Source: Halichondria panicea (Eukaryota > Porifera > Demospongiae > Suberitida > Halichondriidae). Taken from it: DNA of 64,000 bases. Numbering within the stretch: position 1 is the first letter of the stretch; every line of letters starts with the position of its first letter. The position numbers and the translations under genes were made by a program. The DNA lies in contig NC_087377.1 of the NCBI RefSeq assembly GCF_963675165.1, forward strand, positions 9,255,122 to 9,319,121, written 5' to 3'. The notes below the pieces were generated by a model, which was given only the letters and a program-made list of their open reading frames with translations, was not told the DNA's origin and searched no databases. Positions 33,430 through 47,028 of the stretch are shown here, piece after piece.

Positions 33430-33951
33430 TAATGCACTTGCCAAAGTAATGCCCCACCTCCCCCCTACCGGGGATAAGTTGGGGATTAGACTTGAATTTG
33501 CTCCCCTACCTAGGGGACTTAGACAGATCACTTAGAGATCACCTGATGCATGCATTGGGTCAAAGGTCAATTAAAGATCACATGATATCTGCCCACACTC
33601 TTCCTTCCAACACGTATACAGACAGCAAAATTTCGTCCTGAAGCAATCTCTGCCTTGACTTCACTAGCTCTATATAGGAGTAAGCTTATAGCTGTCAATG
33701 TAAGAACATAATTATTTATATAGTGATTCTGTACTTGTTATCTTCTCGCTACAGTGAAACCATGAAGAAATAGCTATAGTGTGATACAACGCAGGTCTAA
33801 TCCACACATAACCCCCATGTTGCACCAGGGGCTATCAGGGGATTAGACCAAATAAACATGCCCAACGGTAGGGGTATTAAATCATGTGATTGGTCTAATC
33901 ACCACCTATCCCCGGTAGGGGGGGAGTGGGGCATTAGATTGACAAGTGCAT
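33430..33951. repeat. Non-coding element with 60-bp inverted ends
   Basis: 33430-33489 and 33891-33951 are inverted copies. They start ATGCACTTG and carry CTACCGGGGATA and GATTAGAC. The interior has two further GATTAGACC words and no gene. The TSD is unclear. Confidence 0.8.
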
Positions 33952-34335
33952 AATTTAAACACTAGAGCACTAAAGTGCAAACCCTCGGCTGGCGACATGA
34001 TTATGAAGAAACCAGAAGATTGATATAATGCAGTGCTGATACCTCAGGGGGTGATGAAGAACATGAGATACTGGAATACTTCCCTCCGTGGAAACTTCAG
34101 GACTTTGGCCTTGGACGTGGTATTAATGCCTGATCCACAAAGCTAGATGTACTATTTATTCTAGATCCATAGCCATAGGCAGGCTATAGACTATAGACAT
34201 CTAGTATGAGCACTTATTATTATAATTATATCTGAATTGAAATAATTTTATAAAGACTAGACTATACGTCTTGTTGGCTATAAAGTCATTGATTCTAACT
34301 ACTTTATCGACACTTGGTTGCAATAATTATATTAC

Positions 34336-37190
34336 AAGCAAGTTAGCTTTTGCCTGCATGGGGTTCTGAGCTATAGACCATTAATGCCTAGCTTATTGTA
34401 CACATGCGCAATAACTCACGTAAAGTTGGTAAGGGATCATTATTTTGTGAGTACAAAAAACAAATATCGTGAAGGATGTGACGGTCCATGCATACATACA
34501 AAATTGCAACATTAAGCACTAGGTAGGGACTCGTTTTGCTCGTGAGCCACAGCAACTTTTACGGAGTAAACACCCACACATTTAGTTTTACGCAAAAAAG
34601 CGATTCTAACCACACCCAGGTACAGTCTTCCCGAGCCCTACTCTATAGCGTGCCAGTATAGAAAAAATCAGCCTGGTGGTGAGGCTAGCATAATTATCAA
34701 GTAAGCGGCTAATAATCCAGTAGACTAGTAGGTCACTGTTTAGTTTCTGTCTTTTCTCTACTATTGGACGACTGAAATTGGTCGTGACCACATAATCTCT
34801 GCTTCTAGTTAACGTATGATAGCTATAAAGCGCAGCAATCAATAGTTACTTATGAGTAGTGACAGTAGACACATACATAAAAGTCTCTCAAAAACATAAT
34901 TCATGAGCAAAAACTATATCATAATACCTCGGATTTAACTGATGACTGAACCAAGTGTTACTGTTGTGAGTTTGTATATTATACTGAGGAAGTCAAATTC
35001 CCACCCCATCTCACACACCGGGCTCCCTAAAAAAAACACGACGGGTAGTGGGGACTGATGTATTCATACACCGTATAGCGCGACATTTTCGAGGAGCTTA
35101 ATTTTTGCTGATTTCATGGGTTAGCAATCCTACACGAAAATTATTATTTATCTGCTATTAATAACGTGCAAAGAGTGAAGGCATGGTTTCTGGTAAGCAG
35201 TCATTCCATGAACAACGTGCAACGAAATGCTTTTAGTTCCACGAAATATAAGTGCCTCGAAAATTTCTCGCTATACCGGAAGAGAGGGGTTGGCAACGGA
35301 TCACGTACCACATAAGCTACACATAAAATCAATACAGAGGCTTGACGAGCCATCCGTGTTTCCCTCACCCACGCAGTAAAACAACCTCTTATGGCTGTTT
35401 TACATACCTTGGCTGTAAATACAGACTTTTTTCCAAGCCCTCCCTCGAAATTTCGATTCGATGCCCCTTGCTGGTAGTCATCGTTCAGATATAACAAAAA
35501 CATAATTTCAAGTAGCTAGAGGTTGTCTAACCCATAGCTACAGTCAACAAGAGCACTAAAGTGCACACCCTTGGCTGGTGACATGAATATAAAGAAATCA
35601 GAGGAGTGATATAAGGCAGTGCATGTAGTACCGTCAAGGGCGTATGAAGAGAAGAGGGCATGCAACTACTATCTATCAGAAAACAAATGGGTGGGGTCTT
35701 ATATCTAAAAATAGTAAAGAATGCATTGCACGTGCACTGTTTTTGTGCGTGCACGGTGAAGATATACGGAAACTTACAGAGAAAGTAGCTATTTTAGCTA
35801 AGCTAGCTAGCTAACATACTGCAGATGATTGTAGCTCTCTATACTAGTAGTAAATGATGCTAACAATGCTCAGTGACAATAGAAAGTGAGTAGCATAGTC
35901 GTACTAGAAGCAACAAGCCAGAAACCACAAACTTTGAGTTGTTGCCTCAAATCCTTGGTTTCTTTGACTCCTGTCTTGATGTAGCAGGTATAGCAATCAT
36001 AGTGTTAAACTACTACGACTTATAAACTAACAGGATATGTTATACAAGAGAGATAAACAAGCTAATGGAAGAAAGTAGATAAAATGTGCCGACTCAGCAG
36101 CTTGGATGAGTTTTTACATAGAAAACATAAGCTCACGTGAATCTTAATTAATCGTGACCAACCTCCTCTAGTGGGTGGTTGGCTAAATATAGCATATCCT
36201 GCTGACTCATCAGTTTTTTGACGCATACGCAGTTTACATTGTGAGTTGCATGCCCTCTTCTCTTCATACGCCCTTGGTACCGTATAGTGGTGCATTTTCC
36301 TTATTTGGCTCCAGCTCCAGGGCTTTCAGCAGAAATTTTCGTGGTTCAATGCCAGGAAACCACACCGACCAATAGCTTTGCATGTGAAATACCAGTGCAT
36401 GGGAGTTTATCCTGGTTTTAATTTTCGCGTTGACTGCTCTGCCCTCGAAAAACACGAAAGTTTGCATCCCACGAAAATTTCCCATATGTATCACTGAGCT
36501 GTGTAGGAATAAAACCAGACTGGCGCTGAGAACAGTGGTACATGAAGCATGCACTGTAGACTAGGATCACAGCAAGAAGCCGGCTCCAGGAGTAGGATCC
36601 AGAGTCAGCCAAGAAACCTCCAGAGACAAAAAATCAGTCACAATTATAGCTTTCTATTGTAGTGACCCTTTTCCATTGTTCCTGGTACGGGAGCACTTCG
36701 GCTGCAAATAAGTGCCAAGAATAAAGGCCACGTGTAGCTCTAGTTCAACGTGCAAGTTTATAGGCTTCTTAGCTTTTATACAACAACGAAGCTTTAACAT
36801 TGAAATCTGCCACCTAATAACTTGTCGTGTGGAGGCAGTGCTATGGCACCTAGGTGAGTAGACTCACATGTCACACACAAACAAACAAATCAACGGACTA
36901 TTATACCGCCCATGCGCACCTTAGGTACTAAATGTTGTTTACGAGTCTCAGCTCTCAACGGTGCAGCTAGCAAGCTAGATAACGCTCATTTTCTCCAGCT
37001 GTATAGAAAGTAAGCGGCACCATAATTAAAGGCGCCACATTAAAATAATTAGGTTGGTAAAGGTAGCTCTATTAGGAGGTTGGTAAATTAGTTTTGAGGC
37101 TGGATGGCGCATCTTTAGAGGGGCGCCTTCTAATTAAACAGTTTTGCAAATGGACTGTGCATGTGGCACCTGCAAACGTTTTTCTTGGTC
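34336..37190 (+). repeat. Left arm of a large inverted duplication
   Basis: This arm matches 42876-47028 in reverse complement from end to end with a few percent substitution and indels. Anchors include TTGCGCATGTGTACAATAAG at one end and ACCAAGAAAAAC..TTTGCAGGTGCC at the other. The arm contains CGAAATTTTCGAGG MITEs (35075-35280), repeat C pieces and a TAGCCTCG-type end (inverse, 34660-34690). The MITE at 35633-36276 is present only in this arm. I see no real gene; the ORFs at 36264-36612 are repeat-derived. Confidence 0.88.
35633..36276. mobile_element. TIR element in the left arm, TSD GTACC
   Basis: The ends are GTCAAGGGCGTATGAAGAGA and its inverse lacking a few bases, the same family as 7774-7996. 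GTACC flanks it at 35628-35632 and 36277-36281. The other arm has the empty site (CTATACGGTACTACATGC near 45515). It has no coding capacity. Confidence 0.85.
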
Positions 37191-40100
37191 TTCCAACAGG
37201 CCTGTGTGTAGGTTGCAGTTTGTTTTGGCTTGGGGCTGCCCAAATGTGGAAGGAATAATTCTGTGATCTGCTAGTTCATTTTACCTCTATTTACCACTTC
37301 ATGGCGCATCTTTAGAGGGGTGCCTAAAAAGAGCTTATATGGTAGGCGCCAGCTGGGCTAAACGCACATTTTGTGTTCTAAAAGATGCGCCACTCAAGTA
37401 AATTATTTTTTTGGGCGCTCTACTGAATTACATTATGGTATGGTAGTGCTACATAGACTGACATGCATGCATCACAATTAATGGACTCTAGTAAGGCAAT
37501 GTATTGTATAGCACAACAGACTTCAAAAACAGGCCTTGCAGCTGTTACCTTTTTTGAATTCCTAGCCAAGTGTCTACATATGTCTTTGCTTTGCTCTTAA
37601 TTGTGATGTATCATCCATAGTGAGAGATCTAGTGTCTCTATGCTGTCCTCCGTCAAACGTACGTACACACAGCCGGCCACAGCAGAGCCACGAGTAATTA
37701 ATTCTTGCACATGCCCATGAATGAAAACATGGCGTCTATGGATAGGCTTGTGAGTAAGCACCACCAGGAGATAGCTGAACTTTATAATGATAGAAGTGAT
37801 CTGAGTGGATGATTATAACTGGAAAGTGCAGTGTGAGAGTATTAAATACTAAGGTTTGGCAAATCTGGTGTTGACTAGACTATGTCTTGTTCTAGATGAT
37901 TATTAACTTTCACATTCTTTCATTCCAGAATCCTTGCTATTAAGATATGAAAACGAAGGACGGCTATAAAGTGTCAGACGTACACTGAGTGGTCAACTCA
38001 TCACAGGCATGCAGAGATCACGGAATGCATGGGAGCTGTATAGATCTACTAACTACAGTATTGTGGATATTGAGTTCAAGAAATTATTTTGGAGGATGAG
38101 GCTTAGCCTCTAGCCTCGATCATCGACACCATGGAAGACAGTCTTTTGGTGAAGGTAAAACAACTGTAGGTATATACAAAAAGGTGCATGGGCTGTAATT
38201 ATTATTTTTGTCATTCTTATCGTCCCCCAACACATGCATGCACTGAATTCTATTTGCGTTGAGAATGGCCCCAGGAGTTATGTGGTCAATTATGGCTTCA
38301 TTTAGTCTTTTTCTGGTTCACTGGTATATGCCATGGACTTTTAACGTAGCTGGTTCTATGATATGCATACAGTAAACTATGACAAAGTTGTAGCATCATT
38401 AAAAGGACCATTCTTTAGTGCGGTACATTGTCTTGTACACAACTTTGTTGTTTCATTATTCATTTTTGGGTTGTGCGTAATTATATAATTGGGTACAAGT
38501 TCTGTTCACATGTTGTTTACATTAGAGCCGTACTGCTGGTTGGGTTATACTGTGAGTGTCATGCATAATTATATTTGTCCCATAATTAAACACTTATAGA
38601 GCTGCATGGAATAGTTTAAATTCAAGTTGAGCAGTGAGTCCTAGCTATAATGTCTATATAATTATGGGCATGCATGTAAACTGGTTTGAAGGTTTTGACT
38701 GTTGCACTCTGTGTGTCTCATGTGAATAGCATTTTGTAAGACATCTACTTGCAAAACATGTCATTTACTGATTGGCGTGCATGTGAGTTATTCACATGCA
38801 TAATATAGCTGACGGTTCGAACCGTCAAGTGAATTGGTAGTGACAAATTGCAATTATTATAACTTTTTCTCCTGACAACAAATGCTGCATGCATGGTGAT
38901 CTGCCACACAGGTCTAAGTAGTACAAGGATTCCATGCAAAGGTCCTCATTTTATTAACCTGAGGCTATACATAATTATCATAAAGCATACACCAGATTGC
39001 AAAATTGCAATAATTATAGTCACACTATAACAATGTATCTCTGATTGGCTGCTTCCATAACTTGGCCCTTGGTCAAAAACATTCACTATGTATCATGCAC
39101 AGCATGCAGACACACTAAGTTTACACCCATATATAAACTATCCATATCAAGACTTTCATGCTGAGTGTTTGTTCATTTTAAGAGGATGTACAAAAGGTAT
39201 CACTATAAATTATGGGGGGGGGGGAGTTTGGCTTTTCACCTCTCATTCTATCACACTCAATGAAAGCACCACGGGTGGTGATGCCTCGGTGGAAGCTTTT
39301 TCGACATATAAAGCTATAAAACAATGATTGTTGCTTAAAAGGACGTTATACAGTTACTGTACAGCTATAGTTTAATTTTCAAACTTATAATAATAATTAT
39401 AATAGGGGCCAAAAAGTAAAGCCGACAGCCTTCAATTTTGCCAATATTCATGCAGATCAGATGCGATACTTACATTATGTAAGATGACTCCTACTGGACT
39501 ACATGCATGTACACAAGTTGCATGAATGATACCTTATTTCATCGTGCCATAGTGATACAATTCAATTAAACTTGTTTTGAATGAACTGTATAGACAGAAC
39601 AGGAACCAACTATACCATTTTGGAGTCCTAAACATAATATTATTATTGTGGTGGCACTGCATGTAAACACATACAACTTCAACTACTGTAAACACAACAT
39701 AATGCGTACTAATTACAACGCCACTAACAATTTATTATGATTTTCCAGTGGCACACAAAACCTATCAAATTCCAGTTTGGCGTTTATAATTATTACAGTG
39801 ATGCTTAGCAATAGAACGTATAGAATACTAGTTGCTGGTTATTATAGATCAGTTGTACATGCATGTGACCTCGATTTAAGGCTGGGTTACAATTTCACCT
39901 ACATCAGCAAATAATAATTTATACTTTTCTTTGCGCTCAATTAGTGTTTGCGATTATACGCCCAGTTCCCTAATAATCTTAAACTTCTTGCAGAAAAGCT
40001 AGGGTGGGCGTATTTATTAGTTTTAACACTTAGACTTAATTACTGGTCATTGTTTAGTTACAATAGTTTGTGTTAGGAATGTTTATTAGTAATTATCTCT

Positions 40101-40835
40101 GTTGAGTTTCCTGGAGCAGAGCCTCCCTTAGTAGTCTTTTGTTTTGTACTATAGTTCTTTGTTGTAAAGAAGCCCTACGCGTCTCTGTGCACTATACCCT
40201 GCATGCATGTTCTGTTTTGTCAGTGTGTCTTTCTGTGATCTCTATTGTTACCTGAAACTCTGTCTAGTTCAACTTGCTCGTCGCTTACTAGCTATAGCTC
40301 AAACTGCTGTGCATCAGATCTCTTGCCAATAGTATTTTCTCGAGGGTACGGTGTGTGCTATGTGTGCTTGTCATGTTTGTGGTTTTATTGCATCTGGTGT
40401 GGTTGGTTTTATAAAAGGAAATGAGATTTACAGGAAGTGGTGTCACTTTAAAATTTCCCTCAGTGACAAACCAGAAACATGAATTTCATTAATAGTGGGC
40501 CTCAATACTAGGAAACTTGAAAAGCAATAAGTTTGGCCAGTTGCTGGTGTTTTTTTGCTGCACAGGTGAGCCTTGATTCCAGGCCTATATACTCTATAAG
40601 TAGATCCAATTATAGCCGGAACAATTATATTTTAGCTGCATGTGTTAAGTTGTATTTATATTATAGCTATAGCATCTGTAGTTGAGTTTGTGCCATTCAG
40701 TGCCTCCCCTCATTCTTATCTCTTTAATGTCCACAGGTTGTTAATGACATGAGGCTATTAATAGGTGCCATAATATGTCTACTTGCAACGCTCCAGGAAG
40801 CCGTCTCCCAAGACGTACGTTGCAGCCACTGTATA
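37191..40835. other. Gene-free centre of the inverted duplication
   Basis: 37096 and 37291 share GGCGCATCTTTAGAGGGG. 38812-38829 is a perfect 18-bp palindrome (TGACGGTTCGAACCGTCA). 39868-40030 is a CGATTTAAGG/TACGCCCA repeat. 39220 has a G10 run. No ORF convinces me. Confidence 0.5.
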
Positions 40836-41116
40836 CTACAACCTCGATTATCCGGCCCTCCATTATCTGGAACCTCGATTATCCGGCTTGAAAATATTCT
40901 TTTTTTTAATGGGCGTGTCCCTTAAATGCGCGCATGCGCATTGCAGCTGTTACCATGGAGATAGGCCTGCTTATCTTCTGCGCGTGCGTAGACAACCATG
41001 CGGCACTGCTGTTTATCAATTAAGGGGGTGGATCAAGGTATGGTTTATCTATTCGATTATCCGTTATCCAGCCTGCCTCTGGAACGAAGGTGTCTGGATA
41101 ATCGAGGTTTTACTGT
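40836..41116. repeat. Pogo/Tigger-like MITE
   Basis: The ends read ACAACCTCGATTATCCGG and CCGTTATCC..TGGATAATCGAGGTTTTACTG, flanked by TA. A CAGT..AACCTCGATTATCC terminus is typical of pogo/Tigger elements, by memory. A second internal CCTCGATTATCCGG lies at 40872. The 112-aa frame across it is not a gene. Confidence 0.75.
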
Positions 41117-41959
41117 ATTGAGCTATAAGGCCACACCAAATTAATCTTATGTTGTAGTAGTCATGATCAGAGTTCAAATTGGCCACGTGATCTATCAAAA
41201 CGTAGTGAGGCAGTGACTTGTTATGGTGTTGTGTGACTCTGTTAGTGGGTTTTTATAATGAATTTAATTTCTACCGGGTCTATTATTGGTGATAGTTTGT
41301 GGCTTCACTAATCTAAGGCCTTAGGCTAAATTCCCAATTATTATACTAAGGCGTAGCTGCACGAGGAATACGGTAAAGCTGTTCATGTGTGTGCATAATT
41401 ATAGCCTCGTTTGATGACTACTATGAATCTATGTGCTAATTATTGTTGTTGGCAGTAGGTGAGGCAGCTTGGCAGCCAACACAGGAAGATGCATCACACA
41501 CACTGCACCTAATCCAGGTCACGTGCACTGAGTAGTAAGCATAATAAAACGACCACTAATTCCATTTGCGCAAACATTGGCGGATAGGAAGCAATCTAGG
41601 AACACGAACAAACATGCACAACACCTCAGAATTAGCCCTTTGTTTACTCACAGCTAAATCGCTTCTGACCTAATCTGAACCACCTGGGTTAATTGGCTAA
41701 TCCGGATTACAACCCAGTTTACTCGAACGCGGATAGATTTAATCTGAATTTCAACTCAGATTAAAGGCCTCGTGTAAACCGGGTGTGCATTTGTGTCTGT
41801 TCCCGACCTAAATTGCCGACACCCTTAACCTCCGCAAGCATCCTGTTTGTTGAAGAATGTCTATGGCCCAGTCCACACTCTTAGCTGAAACCTGTGTTGT
41901 CAACCCAGGGTTTAATAGTAATATATATTATCCTGGTCTTCGTCTGTTTATCCTTGCGG
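41117..41959. other. No gene seen
   Basis: This holds a repeat B terminal fragment (GGCGTAGCTGCACGAGGAAT, 41350) and a TAATCTGAA..TTAATCTGA inverted stretch near 41640-41770. No coding sequence is seen until the Gypsy remnant. Confidence 0.5.
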
Positions 41960-42675
41960 ATCTCTGATTCCGTCTCAATTTCTAAAACTACCTCTTGAGG
42001 TCTGTGGTCTCACCACATTGAAGGTAGAACCTCCTGACCTTTTTGCCAATCTAACGGCTGATGTCCACCTAATCGCCACCAAGTCACGAAAGTAAAGTTA
42101 AAAGTGCAACGTCTACTTGGTGAAAGAATTATCAAATCCAGCAAACCTCCCTGGAGGGCTCAAGTTGTGGTTACCCACAATGAAAACCACAAGAATTAAG
42201 AGAATAGTTATTGACTACTCGCAAACTATTTCACTCTTCTGTATGCTTTTCCCTTACCCCAAATTGACGACACTGTCTATTCTATAGCCCAATATCGTGG
42301 TTTTTAGCACCATCGATCTACGCAGTGCATAGCATTAGGTAAGGAAAATGAAAAACCTTGCACGGCCTTCCAAGCTGGTGATGCATTGTATTAGCTCACA
42401 TGTATCATTAAGTACCCTTTGGGGTAATGAACGGAGTGAAGTGTTTTCAAAGAATCGTGGCTGATGAAAGTGAAACGCCTACCTTTACAACCGTAACCAT
42501 AATTATGTGGAAAGACTCAAGAAGAGCACTACGAAAATATAAAATGTACCCACCTAGCCAAAAATGCCAAAAGTGTTTTAAAACTGGCTATATTTAGTTA
42601 CATAGTCAAGGAAGGAGAAGCCAGATCAGACCCTGAACCCCTATAGTTACAACCCCTTTTGTAGCTCTCTCGGCT
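41960..42675 (+). pseudogene. Gypsy-type (Metaviridae) reverse transcriptase remnant
   Basis: In shifting frames one sees the usual Gypsy RT landmarks: the start of RT around PPWRAQVVVTHNENHKK (about 42150), RIVIDYSQT (about 42200), then a TIDLRSA-like piece, PFGV..NGV..CFQRI (about 42415-42460) and KEGEARSDPE near 42608. Stops and frameshifts occur throughout, including loss of the stretch expected to carry the YLDD catalytic motif. No LTRs are seen. It runs into the N gap. Confidence 0.8.
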
Positions 42676-42875
42676 NNNNNNNNNNNNNNNNNNNNNNNNN
42701 NNNNNNNNNNNNNNNNNNNNNNNNNNNNNNNNNNNNNNNNNNNNNNNNNNNNNNNNNNNNNNNNNNNNNNNNNNNNNNNNNNNNNNNNNNNNNNNNNNNN
42801 NNNNNNNNNNNNNNNNNNNNNNNNNNNNNNNNNNNNNNNNNNNNNNNNNNNNNNNNNNNNNNNNNNNNNNNNNNN
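42676..42875. other. Assembly gap, 200 N
   Basis: Exactly 200 unknown bases, probably a fixed-size scaffold gap. It lies at the inner end of the right arm of the inverted duplication. ORFs reported across it are meaningless. Confidence 0.95.
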
Positions 42876-42973
42876 GACCAAGAAAAACTTTTGCAGGTGC
42901 CACATGCACAGTCCATTTGCAAAACTGTTTTTTTTACCTCCAATTAGAATGCGCCCCTAAAGATGCGCTATCC

Positions 42974-44708
42974 ATACAGAAATGTCAAGCTTGCTACAAG
43001 GTGGTTTGGTTGCAGAAAGGTTGTTACAACCTGGAAAACAGGTTGTTACAACCTGGAAAACAGGTTGTAACAACCTTGCATTGTGGTTGTCATTCTGATT
43101 TACAACCTTGTAAAATAGTTGCAGCAACATTGCGTTCTGGTTGCTCATTTTGTAACAACCTGTTTACAACCTTGTAAAAGACATGGCAAGTGCACCCCAA
43201 TTGGAATTATTTTCATATCTTGAATGTCAGCTGTCTATATAGCTAGCTAGCTAAGAGCAGGACAGACCTACTGCATACTAGTTTAGCTAACTCAGACTAC
43301 TCTATAATAGAACAACTAGATGTTTAGGTTTACAAGCCAAAATGAAGGACACATCTATTGGTATCTCTTGAGGTGGATCGAAGAGGAGTCAGTAGGAATC
43401 ATGCCCTCCTCCAATGTGCACCAAGTTGCTGTAGCTGTCGTGAGACTGCAATGGTTGGCCAAGAAGTACTGTGATACCAACATTTTAAAGATGTCCAGTA
43501 AGTAGCATTCATGATATTAAAAGCCAGACAAACGAGTGCTGCAAGCTGCGCTGTGCTAATGCCTAGCCTCGCTATGTCATGCTTTCTATCAAAGTATTAG
43601 AGTGTTATAGTACTAGAGACTTAGTATAGGGGGAATTAAGCTTTTTTTCTATAATGAATTTGAATTTGAAAGTGAATAATCTCTATCTATATATATATAT
43701 ATATATAGGGGTAGTCTGCAAGAGCTCACACAATTAATGGCTACTAAATAGCTAGCTGCTCTTTTCTGACTCTTGTAGCTAATAAAAAGCTAGCGCTTTA
43801 GTGCAGGACTATAACATTACTCATAAGTTGAATAGAAACTTTTGTGCAAACAAATGATGCTACGAAAGCTGCAATAGCTTTCAATGTGAGTCAAACTAGC
43901 CATAACTCAAGAAAGAAGCTTTAGTTTGTAATCTACGATTCAAAATCCAAGAGAACGTGGCTAGAAGCCTATATATAGTTTTCGTCGCATTGCAGCATTT
44001 ACAGCCACAGTCACTGTCAGCTTTACCGTGTCCCTCTTGCGGCTACGCCTGAGGCATAACAATGTTGAATGTATGTCTCTAAGATTTTGTACAAATCATC
44101 ATCCCCTATACCTCTATACGTCCACCCCTCTTACTCATCACGAAGCATAAATAATTAGTGATAGATACATGTATGGTCCTATAATTATGACACTTATAAT
44201 TATGTATAGGCCGCCAGCATGCAGAGAAAGCTGTGTAGTAAACCATGCACTGGTTAATCGATGCAGTAAACGACAAATGTGCATCATGTCGCCGTGCCAT
44301 GAGAAGGCAGCGTAGTGGTGTATACTGTTTGGAACTCAATCAATCTCTCATCATTAATCGATACTTGAAGAGACTATAATATAGTTTGCTTAATATTATA
44401 CTTTGTAATACTATACTTTGTTCTGTTATTTATTTTTTATCTCACTCTTAATGGATTTCACTGTTGAACTAGGTTGAAACTACCTTGAAACTACCTTGTT
44501 GCAACCCTGTTAGTAACCAGGTTGAAACCACCTTGTTGCAACCTTAATAACCAGGTTAAAACCACCTGGCTACAACCTTGAAACAAGCTTGAAACAATTT
44601 CAAATCCATGGTTCTGGCAAGGTTGCAGCAAGGTTGCTGCAACCTTGCCACAACCTTGTAAGACTTGCTTGTTTCAACCTTGCCACAAGGTAGTTATTTC
44701 TGTATGGG
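42974..44708. mobile_element. Element W with inverted CAACCTTG arrays
   Basis: The ends are CCATACAGAAAT and its inverse. TATCC flanks it at 42969-42973 and 44709-44713, and the left arm of the duplication gives an empty site (about 37100). Inside both ends are runs of a GGTTGTTACAACCTGGAAAA-like unit (42995-43180) and of AACCTTGTTGCAACC (44470-44700). The middle contains repeat A/B material (43530-44060). No transposase is seen. Confidence 0.8.
43530..44060 (+). repeat. Repeat A fragment + repeat B, copy 4, inside W
   Basis: 43530-43690 resembles repeat A (GCTGCGCTGTGCTAATGCCT). 43775-44060 is repeat B lacking the CA microsatellite and ending GCGGCTACGCCTGAGGCAT. An (AT)n run lies at 43686-43707. 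Confidence 0.8.
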
Positions 44709-47028
44709 TATCCAGCCTCGAAACTAATTTAGCAAACTCCTAATAGAGCCATCTTTACCAACCTAATTATTTTAATGTGGCGCCTTAAAAATGGCTAATT
44801 ATGGTGCCGCTTACGTTCTACAGCTGGAGAAAATGGGCGTTATCTAGCTTGCTAGCTGCACCGTTGAGAGCTGAGACTCGTGAACAACATTTATTACCTA
44901 AGGTGCGCATGGGCGGTATAATAGTCCGTTGGTTTGTTTGTTTGTGTGGGACATGTGAGTCTATGACAAGTTATTAGTTTTGATTGTGGAAGATTCAATG
45001 TTAAAGCTTCGTTGTTGTATAAAAGCTAAGAAGCCTAAACTTGCACGTTGAACTTGTACAGCTACATGTGGCTTTTATTCCTGGCACTTATTTGCTGCCG
45101 AAGTGATCCCGTACCCGGAACAATGGAAAAGGGTCACTACAATAGAAAGCTATAATTGTGACTGATTTGTTGTCTCTGGAGGCTTCTTGGCTGACTCTGG
45201 ATCCTACTCCTGGAGCCGGCTTCTTTGCTGTGATCCTAGTCTACAGTGCATGCTTATGTACCACTGTTCTCAGCACCAGTCTGGTTTATTGTTAGACAGC
45301 TCAGTCATACATACGGGAAATTTTCGCGGGGTGCAAACTTTCGCGTTTTTCGAGGGCAGAGCAGTCAACGCGAAAATTAAAACCAGGATAAGCTCCCATG
45401 CACTGGTATTTCACATGCAAAGCTATTGGTGGGTGTGGTTTCCTGGCATTGAACCACGAACATTTCTGCTGAAAGCCCTGGAGCTGGAGCCAAATAAGGA
45501 AAATTTGCCACTATACGGTACTACATGCACTGCCTTATATCACTCCTGATTTCATGTCACCAGCCGAAGGTGTGCACTTTAGTGCTCTTGTTGACTGTAG
45601 CTATGGGTTAGACAACCTCTAGCTACTTGAAATTATGTTTTTGTTATATCTGAACGATGACTACCAGCAAGGGGCATCGAATTGAAATTTCGAGGGAGGG
45701 CTTGGAAAAAGGTTTGTAAAACAGCCATAACAGGTTGTTTTACTGCGTGGGTGAGGGAAACACGGATGGCTTGTCAAGCCTCTGTATTGATTTTATGTGT
45801 GCTTATGTGGCACGTGATCCGTTGCCAACCCCTCTCTTCCGGTATATAGCGTGACATTTTCGAGGCACTTATATTTCGTGGAATGGCCTCTAAAAGCACG
45901 TTGTTCATGGAATGACTGCATGCTTACCAGAAGCCACGCCTTCACTCTTTGCACGTTATAGCAAATAAATAATAATTTTCGTGTAGGATTGCTAACCCAT
46001 GAAATCAGCAAAAGTTAAGCTCCTCGAAAATGTCGCGCTATACGGTGTATGAAGACATCAGTCCCCACTACCCGTTGTGTTTTTTTTAGGGAGCCCGGTG
46101 TGTGAGATGGGGTGGGAATTTGACTTCCTCAGTATATACAAACTCACAACAGTAACACTTAGTTCAGTCATTGGTTAAATCCGTAGTATTATGATATAGT
46201 TTTTGCTCATGAATTATGTTTTTGAGAGACTTTTATGTATGTGTCTACTGTTGCACTACTCATAAGTAACTATTGATTGCTGCGCTTTATAGCTATCATA
46301 CGTTAACTAGACGCATGCAGAGATTGTGTGTCACGACCAATTTCAGTCGTCAAAATATATTAGAGAAAAGAATACTCAAAACAGAAACTAAATAGTGACC
46401 TACTAGTCTACTGGATTATTAGCGCTTACTCGATAATTATGCTAGCCTCGATCACCACCAGGCTGATTTTTCTATACTGGCACGCTATAGAGTAGGCCTG
46501 GGGAAGACTGTATCTGGGTGTGGTTAGAATTCGTTTTTTTGCGTAAAACTAAACGTGTGGGTGTTTACTCCGTAAAAGTTGCTGTGGCTCACGAGCAAAA
46601 CGAGTCCCTACCTAGTGTTGCAATTTTGTATGTATGCATGGACCGTCACATCCTTCACGATATACCGTATAGCGCGAAATTTTCGAGGCACTTATATTTC
46701 GTGGATTGGCCTCTAAAAGCCATTTCGTTGCACAATGTTTGCGGAATGACTGCTAACCGGAAGCCACGCCTTAAATCTTTGCACGTTATAGCAGGTAATT
46801 TAACAATTTTCGTGGACTTATTTTCGTGTAGAATTCTAACCCACGAAATCCGCGAAAATTAAGTCCCTCGAAAATTTTGCGCTATACGGTATGCTTTTCG
46901 TACTCACAAATGATCCCTTACCAACTTTTACGTGAGTTATTGCGCATGTGTACAATAAGCTAGGCATTGATGGTCTATATAGCTCAGAAACTCCTGTAGC
47001 CCAGGCAAAAGCTGACTTGCTTGTATAA

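Larger units (their letters stand above)
42876..47028 (-). repeat. Right arm of a large inverted duplication
   Basis: Reverse complement of 34336-37190, interrupted by the 1.74-kb element at 42974-44708 that the left arm lacks. It contains CGAAATTTTCGAGG MITEs (45840-46050 and 46668-46890, the latter with TA ends CCGTATAGCGCG) and repeat C (44915-45600). The ORF at 45187-45549 is repeat-derived and matches 36264-36612 inverted. Confidence 0.88.

Noticed and set aside
42598..42943. ORFs spanning the N gap
   Set aside because: They consist mostly of unknown residues; not interpretable.
45187..45549. 120-aa ORF
   Set aside because: It is made of the CGCGAAAATT MITE family and repeat C, and is mirrored in the other arm of the inverted duplication.
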